In this document: positions 1 to 13,111 of the stretch, in pieces
Layout: each line of letters starts with the position of its first letter
Numbering within the stretch: position 1 is the stretch's first letter
Origin: Nectonema munidae
Lineage: Eukaryota > Nematomorpha > Nectonematoida > Nectonematidae
DNA: 64,000 nucleotides
Reading direction: 5' to 3'
Assembly (NCBI GenBank): GCA_030549495.1
Contig: JAUIRK010001060.1
Coordinates: 310,001-374,000, forward strand
Made by a program: the position numbers and the translations under genes
Notes under the pieces: model-generated
What the model was told of the DNA's origin: nothing
The model's database searches: none
Seen by the model: the letters and a program-made list of their open reading frames with translations, nothing else

Positions 1-495
1 ATTTTGCGTGCCCGTTGATCCACAGAGTTCAGAATAATGCTATTGTCATACTTCATGCCTCTTACAAGGCGACTGAAGTTTATAATACATTTGTATATAA
101 CTAGTTTAGATTTTAACATAGGTATGTATTTACATATTTTTGATTAATCACCCATATGTTTTCTTTCTCTCTTAATTTTGTGTTCAAGGCTTAGATATAT
201 CCATCTAAGTCTGCCTATCAACTTTTATGCGGTGTGAGTTTTTGTATTCGTTGAAAAATACTCGAAAGAGCCGGAATATTCTTTTTAATATTTTTGTGTT
301 GTACTCTTTGTTGATTTTAAAGAGGGGAAGCTGCTTTAAAAATTATTTTTTGATATTCCAAATTTTCATTAATTAAAAAAATTATTTAATAAATTTATTC
401 TGTTCAAATATTGAAAGTTTCTTCTTGGTTTCCCATATCGAAATCTTAATTCTTATCACACATTATTTGGCTTTATACTCAAAAGTTATTTTCAG
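1..495. other. Upstream DLST intron sequence
   Basis: No exon or element is recognised. A pyrimidine-rich acceptor precedes the DLST exon at 496, so this is taken as intron of DLST. Confidence 0.5.
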
Positions 496-3400
496 AAATA
501 TAATGTCAATTCGCTCCAAATTCAAAGATGCTTTCTTGAAGACGCATGGTGTCAAACTCAGCTTCATGTCGCCGTTTGTGGCAGCTTCAGCATACGCGCT
601 GCAAGCACAGCCTGTCGTCAATGCTACCATTTCTGCTTCTGGGGATGAAATCATTTATCGCGATTTCGTGGACGTTTCCATCGCTGTTGCCACTCCCAAG
701 GTTCTCCCAAGAAACTTTCATCACCTTCATTTTTGATTTATTTTTTAGGGTCTAGTTGTTCCTGTTTTGCGAAATGTTGAACAAATGAATTTTGCAGACA
801 TTGAAAAGGGCATTGGCAACTTGGCTGAAAAGGTACTACTTTGATGTCAAGCTCGAATATGTCTTAACCCCTTCAGACAAAATGGGTCACCATAGGGTTG
901 CGAAATCGGATTTGGGAATGGCTGGGTCGGAGATTTCAAAAGGACATGCATTAAAGTTGGTATCTAATTGAATTTAGAAGTTGCAATACGATTTTTTTAA
1001 GTATTTTAAAAAACAATTTTAATTTTGTTATTATTGGTAATTCCTCAGTCGTAGGCGGAAGTAAGCGTTGGGTTTTTATATTTTAAACTTTAAATAGTTG
1101 AAGTCGGGGTCTGATATTTTCCCTCTGACTCTTCCAATCTTACACAAACCCAAGAAAGAGATGAAAGTCGTCTGATTTATGCTATGTCCAAATTCATTCA
1201 AAAAGTTAAATGCATCAATCTTCTTGATTCATTTTTCAATTTTTTTGTATTTTTGTTCGTGTAGACCAGTGTTTCCCAAAGTGGGCGGTAGACACTTCTC
1301 ATTTTGAAAATGGCAGAAAGTTCAAAGAAAAAGTGTCGACAGTATAACTTCAAAAGAGCCTTGGCGTTTGATTGTCCTACAATAGATGATCTTGTTTATT
1401 GTGAGCATTTCTCCTTTCTACACAAAAACATGACATTTAGATATCATGATCTTATTAGTCTCATCAATCCTTTTCTTTATGATACAGCAGATGAAACTAA
1501 TTGTGAAACGCAAAAGAATTGATTCTCTTAAAAAATGATTTCGAGTTTCATATCAAATCTTTTGGATTCAACCTTGCATTCCTGAAAAATTTCCGAAATT
1601 ATGGGAAAAAATAAGTTTTTTTTCATAGCTTTTCCTACTACGTATATGGCTGAACGCAGTTTCAGTGTTATAGCACAGCTTCTCAGCAGACAAAGAAATC
1701 GTTTGCAAATCACAAACAGAGGCGACTTAAGAATCCTTCTCAGCAACATAGAACCAAATATAGAAGCCTTAGCAAATAAACATCAAACTCATCCATCGCA
1801 TTGAAAAAAACATATATCTAACTTTTTAAATAAATAAAATATTTTTATGTATTTGTGTATCAATTTCTTATAGGCGGCGTTAGAAAAGTTTTTGAAACTT
1901 TGGTGGGCGTTGGTCTGAAAAAGTTTGGGAAACACTGGTGTAGACTGTAGAGCAGTGGTTCCCAACCTTTTTTTTTATCCCGTTCCCACTTTTTCAGTCA
2001 CTTTTTTACCTGTGGACCCCTACAAGTGAATAGTTTGAGCCAACAAATTTAATCAAAGATTTTTATGCAAAAATGATTGTAGTTATCTTATTAAATCGTA
2101 TGCTTATTCATATGAAATCAGAGAAATCGTAAAGCCTGACATAAAATGTGAATAAAATTTTTTTCCAATTAAAATATAAATTTTAAAAAAATATTGTAAC
2201 TAATAAAAAGCATAGATAAAGATTCAAAATATGAAACTTTAAAAAAGGGAAGAAAATATTTATTTAAAAAAGCTCTGAATATATATATATTTATATTGAT
2301 TTGGAAAATATAAGTATATTAAAGGAGATTAAGCATAAGTAGTTTGAAGTAGAATTTCCATGGACCCCTGAAATTCTTCCATGGACCCCAGTTGGGAACC
2401 ACTGCTGTAGAGGATCGCGGATGAACTCGGGTTTTCTTTCTAAACTTCTTCGTTAAAATGAAATTTTGTTATAACCGGAGTTTTATGTCAACTTGCTGCT
2501 ATAGTTTTAAAAGGAATGATAAAATCTATTTATGAGTGGAATTCCTAGTTGTGTTGATATTTAGAATGTTTTTTAAAATTTATAATAGAGTAATTTTCAC
2601 ATAATTCAACATTTTACTTCTTTAAAACTACATAATTTTACTTTAACGCGTTAGCGACCCGAATAATCAGACGATATCTAATGTAAAGCAGAAGATTTGT
2701 ATTAAAGAGCATTGATAAACGCAGACGATAAAGTCGACTCCCGCCGTTAACCGGTTAAATCACTTATTTAATTTGTATTTTGATTCTTGTATTTTTAATA
2801 TCATTTTTGAAAGTATATGAATTCACAACACATCAACTTCGTTCCGACTCAATTTCATCCAGACAACGCGATTTAAGAAAATAGAAGCTTGATTGCATAT
2901 ATACAAAAGCAATTAAAACATTTAGGTTTAAATGAATGACGTGGAAAATTTACCAATATCTAAACTTTAGCAAGTCTCGACATTTTGTACCACCGAGAGC
3001 TAAACTGAATACCGATGAATTTCTCAACTGCTTCCTCTGTTTTTAGTTGAATGTATTAGTAGAGTTAACAGAAGCGCTATCTTAAAACTTGTTTTAAAAT
3101 GAGCATTTGAATGTTGTCTTGACGTGCAAAAATAAACGAAAGTATCTTATGGAGTAAAAAGTAGCTCTTTAAAATTTCATTAATTTATTAATAGAATTCT
3201 CCAAAAATAATTTAAAATAACTGATCATAATGTTTAATCGATTTGTATGTAATATGTAAAGTTATGCAAAATTTAAAGTAAAGGTCATCATTAAAAGACT
3301 TGTTTGGCTTGTGAGTGGACTTTTTATTTCAAACAAATGATCCTTCATGATACATGCATACTTACATACTATATGCACAATGGCATTGGACTCTTAAATC

Positions 3401-5428
3401 TCAAGAAGAGTGGGAATTTTTTTGCCACTTAAAATTCCTAATTCCGATTAATCGCCTCATCCCTAGAACCTGCATAGCTGCGCGGACATATCCACCACGC
3501 GCAGGACTCTAGTACGCATGCTTTTAAACGGGGAACAGTCTGATGCATTTTATCGATCTTTTCCAGGCCAGAACGAACTCTCTTGCGATCGAAGACATGG
3601 ATGGTGGAACATTCACGATTAGCAATGGCGGAACATTTGGTTCCTATTTCAGCACGCCGATCATTAACCTGCCGCAATCCGCTATCCTTGGCATGCATGC
3701 AATCGTTGAAAGACCCGTTGCTGTCGATTCTAAAGTAAGTTCCTTTCAGTGTACCTCTTTTATGTTAGAGATTTCGCACATATTTGAAAAATCTGTTCTA
3801 GCTATAACAACGAGAAGAGAGAAATTTTATTGTGATTAACCCTTTCAGGCACAATGGGACAAGAAAAGCCTGAAAGGGTTGAACTGTTTTTGCAGAAATA
3901 ATGAATTGTCATTCCAGACATAATCCATAATAATCAACAAAATTTATTGTTAACTAATATCTCAAAAATAGAACAAAACAGCTTGTATAGCCACCTTCTA
4001 CATTTATTATATATATTGCTTCTCCTTTTTTAGATAAATAAAATTGACTTATGATATTTTGGAATGCCTACCCTTAACTTAGACGAATAAAATAAGCGAC
4101 TTAAACTTTTTAGAAAGGCTTTTGGTGACCGCTTCACTGTTGCTTTTCTTGTTTCCAAATTTTTTTATCCAAAATTAAGTACCCATAAACATTGCCTAAA
4201 GTCATGCCAAGCCTGGGAGCTCAGACAACCCCAGAGTGAATCGTTCTTGGGGGTATACTCTAGAAAAAGAGAAAGGTTGTCCAAGGTGGCTACTGTCCAT
4301 ATGCTCCTCAGAGCCCCTGAGGAATAGCGAATTCTGGTTTGTGTGGTTTAGTTCTGATTTTCTGTTTATTAGATCTTAGAAATTTAGAATTCGCACAAGG
4401 TATACGTCACAAACAGTTTAAGGGACGGGTTAGCTTAGGCATAGTGAAGAATCTCGCTTCAACACGAGCCTACTTTTCTAGGACCGTATGTATATTTATA
4501 AGGTAAAATATATTCTCTATGGATAACCTATATATGAAAAGGGTAGTATATGCCAAGTATTATCTCTACTGGAACATTATATATCAATCATGTCCTTCGA
4601 TAAAGGGGGGGGGGGGGGGAAGAGGACTGATCACCCAAGAAATTTTATAGGCTGCTCTGTAAGAAATATACAAATGTTATAAGTTCTACCCAGTCCACCC
4701 CCGCCTTCCTTGTGCTTGGAATTTGGTGATGAGGCTGATACCAATATTATATAAGGTATTGCATGTCATCTATTTTAATATTTTTTAATCATACCTCATT
4801 TCTAATCATATCTTTTTTATTTATAAGTATTTATTAGAAGCGGGGTACATTGTGCTGTGCCGGTTTTTGATCTTGATTTTCTCCCCGTGAAGAATTTAAG
4901 GGTTTCAATGGTTAGGCAGTGCTCTGGCGATCTATTCTAACATTCTTATAATCAAGCTAACCACTCGATATCAAGATTCTTTCACAATTTGAGAACATTT
5001 TAGCATCTAGCATAAATTACCATATGTCGTAAGGTGAAGATTGGTGGACACGCTCTTATCACTTACAATAGATTTAGAGATTTGCTTTTCCGTTATAAAT
5101 TTTATCTTCCTCATTAAAAGTTTCTTTGTTTGCGTTATTTTCATTGAATTGTTTTGAATATAAATTTTCGTTTTAAAAAATAAATGATCTAAACGAAATG
5201 AAGATTAAATACATTATTGTTTATGCTTGGAATTTTCACTAAATATTTAAAACATAACTAACCTCTTGATTTTTCATTTATACATTTGGATAGGTTGAAA
5301 TTCGCCCAATGATGTACGTTGCCTTGACATATGATCATCGCTTGATTGATGGACGTGAAGCTGTGCTCTTTTTACGCAAGATAAAGTCTGCGATTGAAAA
5401 TCCGGAGACTATTCTCCTAAATTTATAA
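496..5428 (+). CDS. DLST: Dihydrolipoyllysine succinyltransferase (E2 of 2-oxoglutarate dehydrogenase), 3' part, four exons
   Basis: Exons 496-700, 749-832, 3567-3734 and 5294-5428 join in frame, each between AG acceptors and GT donors, to give about 196 residues of the 2-oxoacid dehydrogenase acyltransferase catalytic domain. Recognisable stretches are QAQPVVNA and [16 protein letters not shown] (spanning the first junction), [14 protein letters not shown], and the active-site block [11 protein letters not shown] in the last exon, where the His and Asp of DHRxxDG are intact. The protein ends in [10 protein letters not shown] and a TAA. The enzyme moves succinyl from lipoyllysine to CoA in the mitochondrial matrix. 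The first exon here begins with the last base of a codon, so the lipoyl and E3-binding parts must lie upstream of the window. The introns of 2.7 and 1.6 kb hold hAT and TTAA-type elements. Paralogous E2 proteins (PDH, BCKDH) fit less well because the exon 3 wording is DLST-like. Confidence 0.95.
1267..1937 (+). mobile_element. Internally deleted hAT transposon
   Basis: The terminal inverted repeat cagtgtttcccaaa starts at 1267 and its complement ends at 1937. An exact 8-bp target duplication, gtgtagac, lies at 1259-1266 and 1938-1945. Inside, a start-like peptide [13 protein letters not shown] at 1310 resembles the N-terminus of ZBED5/SCAND3-type hAT proteins. Residues around 1610-1801 ([35 protein letters not shown]) are the C-terminal dimerisation region of the same group. 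The BED finger and most of the catalytic core between them are gone, so this is a non-autonomous deletion derivative in a DLST intron. The exact duplication suggests a fairly recent insertion. Confidence 0.9.
1953..2404. mobile_element. Non-autonomous hAT element (452 bp)
   Basis: Ends are cagtggttcccaacc at 1953 and its complement ending at 2404. The 8-bp target duplication ctgtagag lies at 1945-1952 and 2405-2412 and shares one base with the duplication of the preceding hAT element. No coding content. A second, shortened copy starts at 47145 inside the piggyBac element, matching for about 185 bp. Confidence 0.9.
2647..2754. mobile_element. TTAA-flanked MITE (about 108 bp)
   Basis: TTAA lies at 2643-2646 and 2755-2758, with short imperfect inverted ends. 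The core shares 62 consecutive identical bases with the element at 38357-38459, including cagacgatatctaa near its start and gcagacgat near its end. TTAA duplication suggests mobilisation by a piggyBac-type transposase. Confidence 0.7.
3840..3878. repeat. Minimal TTAA-flanked hairpin
   Basis: The arms ccctttcaggc and gcctgaaaggg are separated by 17 bases and flanked by TTAA at 3836 and TTGA at 3879. A related start (ccccttcagacaaaatggg after TTAA) lies at 868. These look like remains of one TTAA-type MITE family reduced to little more than its ends. Confidence 0.55.
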
Positions 5429-5662
5429 CAGTCAGTCCAATCTCACCATATCGATATCATTCTTCTGCTTTGTTAATTTTTTTATCCCATTTTGTTGTGT
5501 ATAGTACTTTGTTGCGAAATACTGGTTTTTATAAATGCCTACATTCATTCAAAACTTTTTGCCCAATTTAATTTACTTTGTGTAAAAACGATTTTTTTAA
5601 GGTTTCAGAGTAGCGTATTTGCTTTTAGGTTTTTTGTGAGCGTTGCTCAGAATTACTTCATA

Positions 5663-5874
5663 CGACTTTCTTGCTCCATTTTTAAACTCTATTTCATTGG
5701 ATTTAATCGTGTAGATTTTTTTTTCTGTGCTCTACAATATAAAGTAGATCTGTGCTCGCAAATGCAACTTATAACGCCACGCCAGACAAATTATGTTCGA
5801 TAAAGAGTAGAGAAAAAAAAATCTACGCGATTAAATCCAATGAAATAGAGTTTAAAAATGGAGCAAGAAAATCG
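5663..5874. repeat. Hairpin repeat in or just past the DLST 3' UTR
   Basis: Two arms of about 70 bp (5663-5735 and 5807-5874) are near-perfect inverted copies around a ~71-bp loop. Shared motifs are tggatttaatcg and its complement cgattaaatcca. It starts about 235 bases after the DLST stop and could lie in the transcript. Probably a MITE. No clear target duplication was found. Confidence 0.75.
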
Positions 5875-8800
5875 TTTTCATTCACCACATGAGTTCTAAT
5901 CCACTTTTACAAGCGTATACCGACAAAGTTTATTTGCTTAAGAGTAAATTAACATCTTTATTATTTATAAATAATAATAGTAAATATCAAATCATATTTT
6001 ACTAGAAGCTTTATTTCAATCTCTCCTTAATCTGGATTTTAATTTTGTCATAAAAATTGCTACAATAGAAAAAGCTGTTTCTGACAAAACTGACGTTGAA
6101 GACATATTTTTCAAATTACGAAACAAATGATCAATATCAGATGATTTTTTGCCAGAAATTTAAAATAGCTTTAAATCTCTCGATATAAATAAAATATTAA
6201 TGGTAGTTTATTAAATATTTCTTAGTATTGGAATTCCAGTGATTTAAAACCCTCAGATTCGAGAATTTTTACAAAAAAATGAAACAGACAATTTTAATGA
6301 AGTTTTATATCAAATTACTTAATCGCGTTTGTTTATTCTGGGATCAATTGGTTTAAATAATTGATTGAATAAAAATGGTCTTTACTTTGGTTTCAAAGCT
6401 TGATTTCTTCTTCAGCAAATATTATAATTATAGTTCAATATCTACAAGCACATCACCATAAATTTACGAAAAGAAATCAAAGAAAATTTTTAATTTTGTG
6501 ATCTTGATTCACCAGTACGCACAAATGAACTGTAATTAGAGTATGGCATAATTTTTGAGATCTAATTAAGAACATTATGTAAAAATAATTATAAAAACTT
6601 TTTTTATAATAAAAAATGTCCATTAGTCAAATTTCCGGTCACGTTTGATTCGACCCTTGAAAACAAAAATCAGTAGTTATGGAGTTTTGTTATTGCTCAT
6701 ATCTGTAACATTTGATATGCGCCATACACTCGTAAATCATAAATCTCTCTTTCTCCAGATAAGTTTGCATCAAAGAGTGATTTTTATAAGTCAAATACAA
6801 AACTTTTATTTCTGAATCTAAGAATATAAATTTCTACTTGAAAGTTTTAAGGCCATTTTAAATTAGGTGATAAATTAGTGATTTTTTGAGCATTTACCCT
6901 ACGATATTTTTTAATTGATATGTGTGCCCAATTGCACAACCTAAGGGGGCAGTCTCCCAATAGCCACCCCACCCCCTCCCGTCAGATAAGCTTGTTATAA
7001 ATTTTTAAACTTTTAATTAAATTTCTAATAAAAAATTAACATCTTTGACGTCTATTTAAGATTTATAGAAAAACTTATTTTCCCCCCTCCTTCAAAAATT
7101 TCTGATTGCGTCCTTGTGACTCTTCCTTTTTTATCTATACTAAAATAGGAGTGCGAATCGAATTATTATCGCTGTGTGTTAACTATTAATTTCTGCGATT
7201 GTGAAATGAAGCTCAAACGATTTAGGTTTTATTTTATTTTATCTAATTAACTAAAAACATTTTTGCAACATTCAAAAGCCAATTTGAAGCCATGCTCTTG
7301 AAAAGCTCAAAAAATTGTTTGCACCTTTCATTACCGTTATTTAGGGAGGAGGGAACGCATCTTTGAAAGCCTCTCACGATAATGTTGCTTATTAAAGAAA
7401 GACACACACACACATCTGGCTTTCCACATTTATTGCCTACTAGATTGCCGTCATGCGTGACTGACTTGTCAACAAAGATGCCAAAAGGAGATAGCGACCT
7501 TGTCGTTACTACTAGTAAAGCTGAATATTTCATGCACAAAATGAGAAACGATATATATATATTTGCTATCGATGCATACGCAACAAATATGTCTGTATTT
7601 TAAGTTTTTTGGCAAACGTATACATGAAAAACATTAATAATCTTTTTTTTCTTTAACGTCACAAGCATCGAATGATAGGCTTACACTTCTAAACACATAA
7701 AAGACCTTAGGCTCAAAATGTGCTTGAAAGCTTGCTTATATTATTTTACTTACCTACATAGATATAGAGATTTTGGAGTCAATTCATTTTGTTAAACATT
7801 TTTTAATATATTCCCATGTAATTTTGCTTTTTTGAAAATGATATGTGTGTGTGTTGTAGATAAAAATGACTAAAAATTAAGGATTACACAATGGAGTAAA
7901 TAACTTTATTATTTATCTCAAAGTATAAAGAAGGGAAAGTAGAGTGGTGTTTTTAACGAGAATTCAAGATTGCACCAATCGTAAAGAACTATTAGTAGGA
8001 AGACTTTGATTCTGGATTCGAACACAAGATCTTGGAGTGACAGGATCTAGCCAATCCATTCCCTTATAAATGTTTATAGCATAATATCTATGACACTCTA
8101 AAATCGGCATTTGTTCATTACTGAAAAAGCTTTGTTTCAGATCACAGACCCGTGAAAATCTATAGAAGAGCGCGCCATTTTTAGAATTGCGCGTATTGAG
8201 GATTCAAACATTAAAAATACCGATTGATTATTGCCATTCCGTAGTTGTGTGCATCATATACGAATTATTAGATTGAATATTTATTAATCAAAAACAAACT
8301 ATACACATACTTCATAATGTCAGCATCCGTTTCATCTAAAAGTTAAAATATTAAAATTGAAGAAAAACATTTATTCAATTAAAATGAATCAAAAAAGAAA
8401 ATATACACATTGTAAATCTAATCTTGTATGGTATAGCAGTAGTTTTCTAAAAAATGGCAAGTATACAATAACAGTAGCTAGAAACGTTCAGGTTTACGGG
8501 GTGAAAGATATAAATGGATAGGTCAGAGTCGGGTTTTTTAAATAAAAATATTCTCTTAATGATGAAAAAAAGTATTTCACTTGAAAAGAAAAACAATATT
8601 TTGATCGTTAACCGGTTGAGCAGAATATTAATGGATTTTCTAAAAAAAAAGTGTGAACATTTTACATTGGAATTTTGACTTGCAAAACTGGATAGCGAGA
8701 AAAATTCCCCTTAAAAATTTAAAGCTTGTGCGCCACTAATTCTTGATTCAGTTCCACGAGAAGTCACCTAGTAATAAGCAACAAGTACCGTTTTTGAATA

Positions 8801-9361
8801 TGGTTCATCGATTGCAATTACAGACTTCTAATTAAAAAAAATTATAACCTTAGTAAACACAAAAATTTCAAAACTCTTTCAGTCTCCAGCCACGTAGCCC
8901 GATATGGGGCATTTGGGGCCAGGCCCCACCATCAAAAAAATGAAATTAACAAATTAATTGTTTAATTTTTTAAGATGCACCTCCTACCTGTAATAAGAAA
9001 GCAAATTTGCAATAAAAAATTTCTCTTTGGTATGAGAAACGAAGATAAGAAATATTAACCATGATAAAATCTAAAACGTTAACAAAAATAGAAAGACGCA
9101 AGCAGAGAAAAGATCTCATAAGCACAAAGAGAGGAGTTGTTATAAGCAGTATTAGATATTTTAATTTTAGACAAAGCTTTTCAATATGCCCCACCCCCAA
9201 ATATAAATTTCTGGCTAACCGTGTGTATCGCTCAATTGATTTTTTTTCATTAGAGAAATATTAAATCATTTTTAAAGACTGATCTTACACGATCGACGAC
9301 AAGTCTTAGATTATATAACTACATAAACATTTTTATATTTTACTATGAAAAAAATTCCTAA
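5875..9361. other. Intergenic stretch without a supported gene
   Basis: AT-rich DNA with scattered stops. Short open frames near 7243-7603 are less AT-rich than their surroundings but show no family motif on either strand. Around 6940-7120 and 8885-9225 there are C-rich or G-rich ends resembling degraded short DNA transposons, but no convincing target duplications were found. Confidence 0.4.
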
Positions 9362-12300
9362 CCCATATAGTGCTAGGGGGCGTACAATTAATTGTACAAA
9401 ATTGGCTGAATTATATCCCTTCAAATTTCGTGACTTTTCCTAAAATCGCTAGCTACATCTTTTAATATCATTTTCATAGTAGTTGAATGACCCTATCATG
9501 TCAAAAACTGTCAATCAAAAATTAATTTTTTTCACTAAAATTTTGACATTATCTGTAATTAACCTTATAACTTAAGATCTATATTATATACTACCTTGAA
9601 AATTTATAATTATATATAGTCTTGAAAGCATAGCACTTTATATATTTAATTTTTTCAATAATCATCGCTACTTTTTAGAAAATGTCAATCAAATTTTGAA
9701 TGATCAGAAATATATCTAATAAAATATTCCTTCAAATTTTACATAAAATATCAGTTTTTATACTAAATCGCTAGTTTCCTTTCTTGGCTCATTTTTTACA
9801 TTTAGGATTTGAAAATATCTATGTGTTCAAATTTGCGGTTTACTTCTGAAAATTGTCTTCAAAAGCATTAATTCAAATTTTACATAACATATATGCTTTA
9901 TACTAAATCAACTATGCTAGTTTTATTTCTAAAATCAGTTTTTGTATTTAGAGGTTTTAAAATGTCTCAAAGTGTCAATTAAATGTTCGATTTACTTCTA
10001 AAAATTGTCTTCAAAAACATTCCTTCAAATTTTACATAAAATATATGCTTTATACAAAATCGGCAATGCTGGTTTCATTTCTGGACTCATTTTTTACAAT
10101 TAGGATGTGAAAATACCTATAAGTGTTAATCAAATTTACGGTTTACTTCTAAAAACTGTCTTCAAAAACATTCTTTCAAATTTTACATAAAATATATGCT
10201 TTATACTAAATCAACTATGCTAGTTTTATTTCTGAAATCAGTTTTTGTATTTAGGTTTTAAAATGTCTGAAAGTGTCAATCAAATGTTCGATTTACGTTC
10301 ACGGAAATAAAATATCTGTTTTTATACCAAATGGAAGATGCGGGTTTCATTTTTGGACTCAGCTTTGGCATTTATGGCTTTAAAATATCTGAAAGCTTAG
10401 ATTTGTGGTTTACTATAAGATTATTGTCTTCAAAAATATTTTCAAATAAATAAAATATGTTTTTACACCAAACCGACTATGTTTATTTTATTTCTGTACT
10501 CCATTTTGGCTAATACGGTTTAAAAATATTAGGAAGTGGCAATTGATTTAGAGATGTGCCTGAAAATCAGTTCTATACAATTTTTTCAAAAAGTCGTTAT
10601 ATAGTAAAAATATAATTTTTTTTTGTATATTTTGGCTTATAATACTTTCATCAATCATCTTGAGTATGAAATATTTATTAAAAAAAGTATTATAAAATTG
10701 TTTGAAGATTAGTATAAGAGAAGGAAGCAACCTGAAACTTGAAAAGAGAACATGTGATCAAAAGAAATAATTAAAAAAAAAAGATGTATCTTGACTAAAT
10801 GGAAGATCTACCATGCTCTAATGAACTAGGAAGTGGTATAATGATCTAATATTGGGTGCTTCAAAAAAGATTTTGACCGTGAAGAAGTTTCTCTTTTACA
10901 AATGAAAAATGTTTAAATATATATCTTATCATTTAACTATGATGGGTAGGAAATCTGGAAATTTAGAATATGTCAGTTATCTAAAATGGCACAGATGTCA
11001 ATATGTGAGAATTTAGTCACTAAGATATTTTTTATAAATTCAATTTGTCCATCCTTTTGTGTGAAAGAGAGAATTTAGATGAAGGTGGACAACTTTTTGT
11101 AATTGAACAATGAACATCACGAATTATTTATCAGAAAAAAACCTTTGAACTGGGATTGCTTGACACATATTCAGGCTGAATATCTCCTCATATCACCTGA
11201 TAATAAGATACACGATACTGATAAAAAAAAACCTAGGATCATCAAGAAGATTCTCAAATGCTTTGAGAGAGGAAAAAATCTGTTGAAAAAAAATACTTAA
11301 AAAAGTTTTTTCAATTGAAGAATATAAATTTTTAATGAAAAAAGAGCTACCAATAAAGGATGGACATCATAGAATAAATAGCAAATTTACGTACTGTAAA
11401 TTATAATATGACGTAGAGACTACGAACCGATAACGAATTTGTAGCTAAAAAGATGGAGGTCCTATCCTTACTTCTCGCATACTTTAATTTTTGTACTATA
11501 ATAAATAACGATTGTGAGTGACAAATGATTTTTTTGAAAAAAAAAATGATTTTTGCCAATTCGATTGATACTTTCACCCATTTTTACACTGTAATGACCA
11601 AAAAGAAGTACAGAAATGAATAACATGGAAGATACTGTATTAAAAAATTATTTTAAATTTGAGGGATATTTTTAGTCAGAATTTTATCCTCAATCAAAAT
11701 TTTAATAGTGAATTTTTTGAGAAAATAGTTTTTCTCGGAATTTTTTTTTTTTCAAAATGTCTAATTTGATTGATAATTCCACACATTCCTGCACTTTTCA
11801 GGCCAAATATATTTAATTGACATTTTCACATTTCTCAGGCGAAAACTGCAAATACTTTAGAGTTTAGACATTTCCAAACATAGTTGCTAAAACTAAGGTG
11901 AGAAATTAAATTGGCATGGTATGTTTGGTATAAAAAATTAATTTTATTTAAAATTTGAATGATGTTTTCGTAAGTAATTTTATCATCAATCAAATTTTTG
12001 ATTGACATTTCCAACAAAGTTGAAATATTTATTTGAAAAATATGGATATGTAAGTGTTATGTGTTCCAATACATATATATATATATATATATGATTAAAA
12101 AATTTCAAGAGTGTATCTAATATAAACACTAAGTTACATATTATAGACACAATATAAAAATTTTGTAGAAAAAATGTACATTTGATTTTGATTGACAGTT
12201 TTTGACATGAAAGTCATTCAACTACCATAAAAATGGTTTCAAAAGATGCACTTAACGATTTTAGGAAAAGTCAAAAAGTTTCAGGGCATATAATTTAGCC

Positions 12301-12368
12301 AAATTTGTACAATAGAAATTTTAGTTGAGGGGGGGGGGGGGGCTAAAATGGCCCCGTCACTGATAGGT
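9362..12368. mobile_element. TTAA-type fold-back element 1 with tandem-repeat arms
   Basis: The left end cccatatagtgctaggggg at 9362 follows CTAA, a changed TTAA. The right end is the degraded complement and abuts TTAA at 12369-12372. Subterminal segments 9393-9530 and about 12160-12310 are long inverted copies of each other; both contain a gattttaggaaaag-type motif, one on each strand. Inward of the left end is an array of about six ~151-bp units (9660-10540), then a ~900-bp core (10555-11470). The right arm (11560-12050) holds more divergent, inverted units. No coding region is supported. The same design and sequence recur at 28974-33543. Confidence 0.75.
9660..10540. repeat. Tandem array of ~151-bp units (left arm of fold-back element 1)
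   Basis: The anchor tttacttctaaaaa-like motif recurs at 9839, 9991, 10142, 10292 and 10409, giving spacings of 152, 151, 150 and 117 bp; the last unit carries a deletion. Units share ttcaaattttacataaaat and a tgtcaatcaaa motif. They are the reverse complement of the units at 31385-33180. Confidence 0.85.
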
Positions 12369-12499
12369 TTAAAAGTAGTCTAAAATAAATAATTTTCTAT
12401 ATACGACTCCCAAATAAGAAGCACTAGTTAAAAGGGTATACTATAATAAAAAATTTAATTTTCTCACTTGTTTTTTTTGCCAGCTTTTAATATTTATGA

Positions 12500-12797
12500 C
12501 AGTGCTTCTCAAACGGTGGACTGCTGGGATAGTCAGGTGCGCTATGAAAGGTAAACATGTGAATCCTAAGATTTCATCTAAATCCGCGATTCTTAACAAG
12601 GAGTGTACGCAGACCTAAGGGGTGCGAGAATAACAGGGGATGAGAGAAACGACCAAATAATGGACAACATATGTAGTATGTATTTCTTTATTATTTAAAA
12701 TTTTATGACCGATTTTACCAATATCAATCTCAATGGTGCACCCCAAAGTTTTAGTTGTTTCATAGGTGCGCCCTAGAGTAAAAATGTTTGAGCACTG
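12500..12797. mobile_element. Non-autonomous hAT element (298 bp)
   Basis: Ends are cagtgcttctcaaac at 12500 and gtttgagcactg ending at 12797. The flanks atttatga (12492-12499) and atttatag (12798-12805) agree at six of eight positions, as expected for an older target duplication. No coding content. Confidence 0.7.
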
Positions 12798-13111
12798 ATT
12801 TATAGTATTAAATTATAAAATGCTGACAAAACGAACACGTAAGGAATCGTTAAAAAGTTTATAGGAGGGGGCGAGGAGTCAAAAAAATAACTAAAAATTA
12901 GTCGATACCATTGAACGACCTTAAAGTTATTTACCTTTCACTAGTCAAATTCAATTACAAATAACTATAAATTATCAATGATTATAAAAAATGTGAATTT
13001 ATAAAGTGTATTATCTATCTCAAATGCAGAGATAAACTAATAAAAAAATAAAGGAGATAAAAAATAAAACATATACCATTTTTAAAGTTTATTAAAAATA
13101 ACATAACAAAC

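Noticed and set aside
7243-7603. Overlapping open frames on both strands with higher GC content
   Set aside because: No conserved motif, no splice partners and no neighbouring gene support; could not be assigned to any family.
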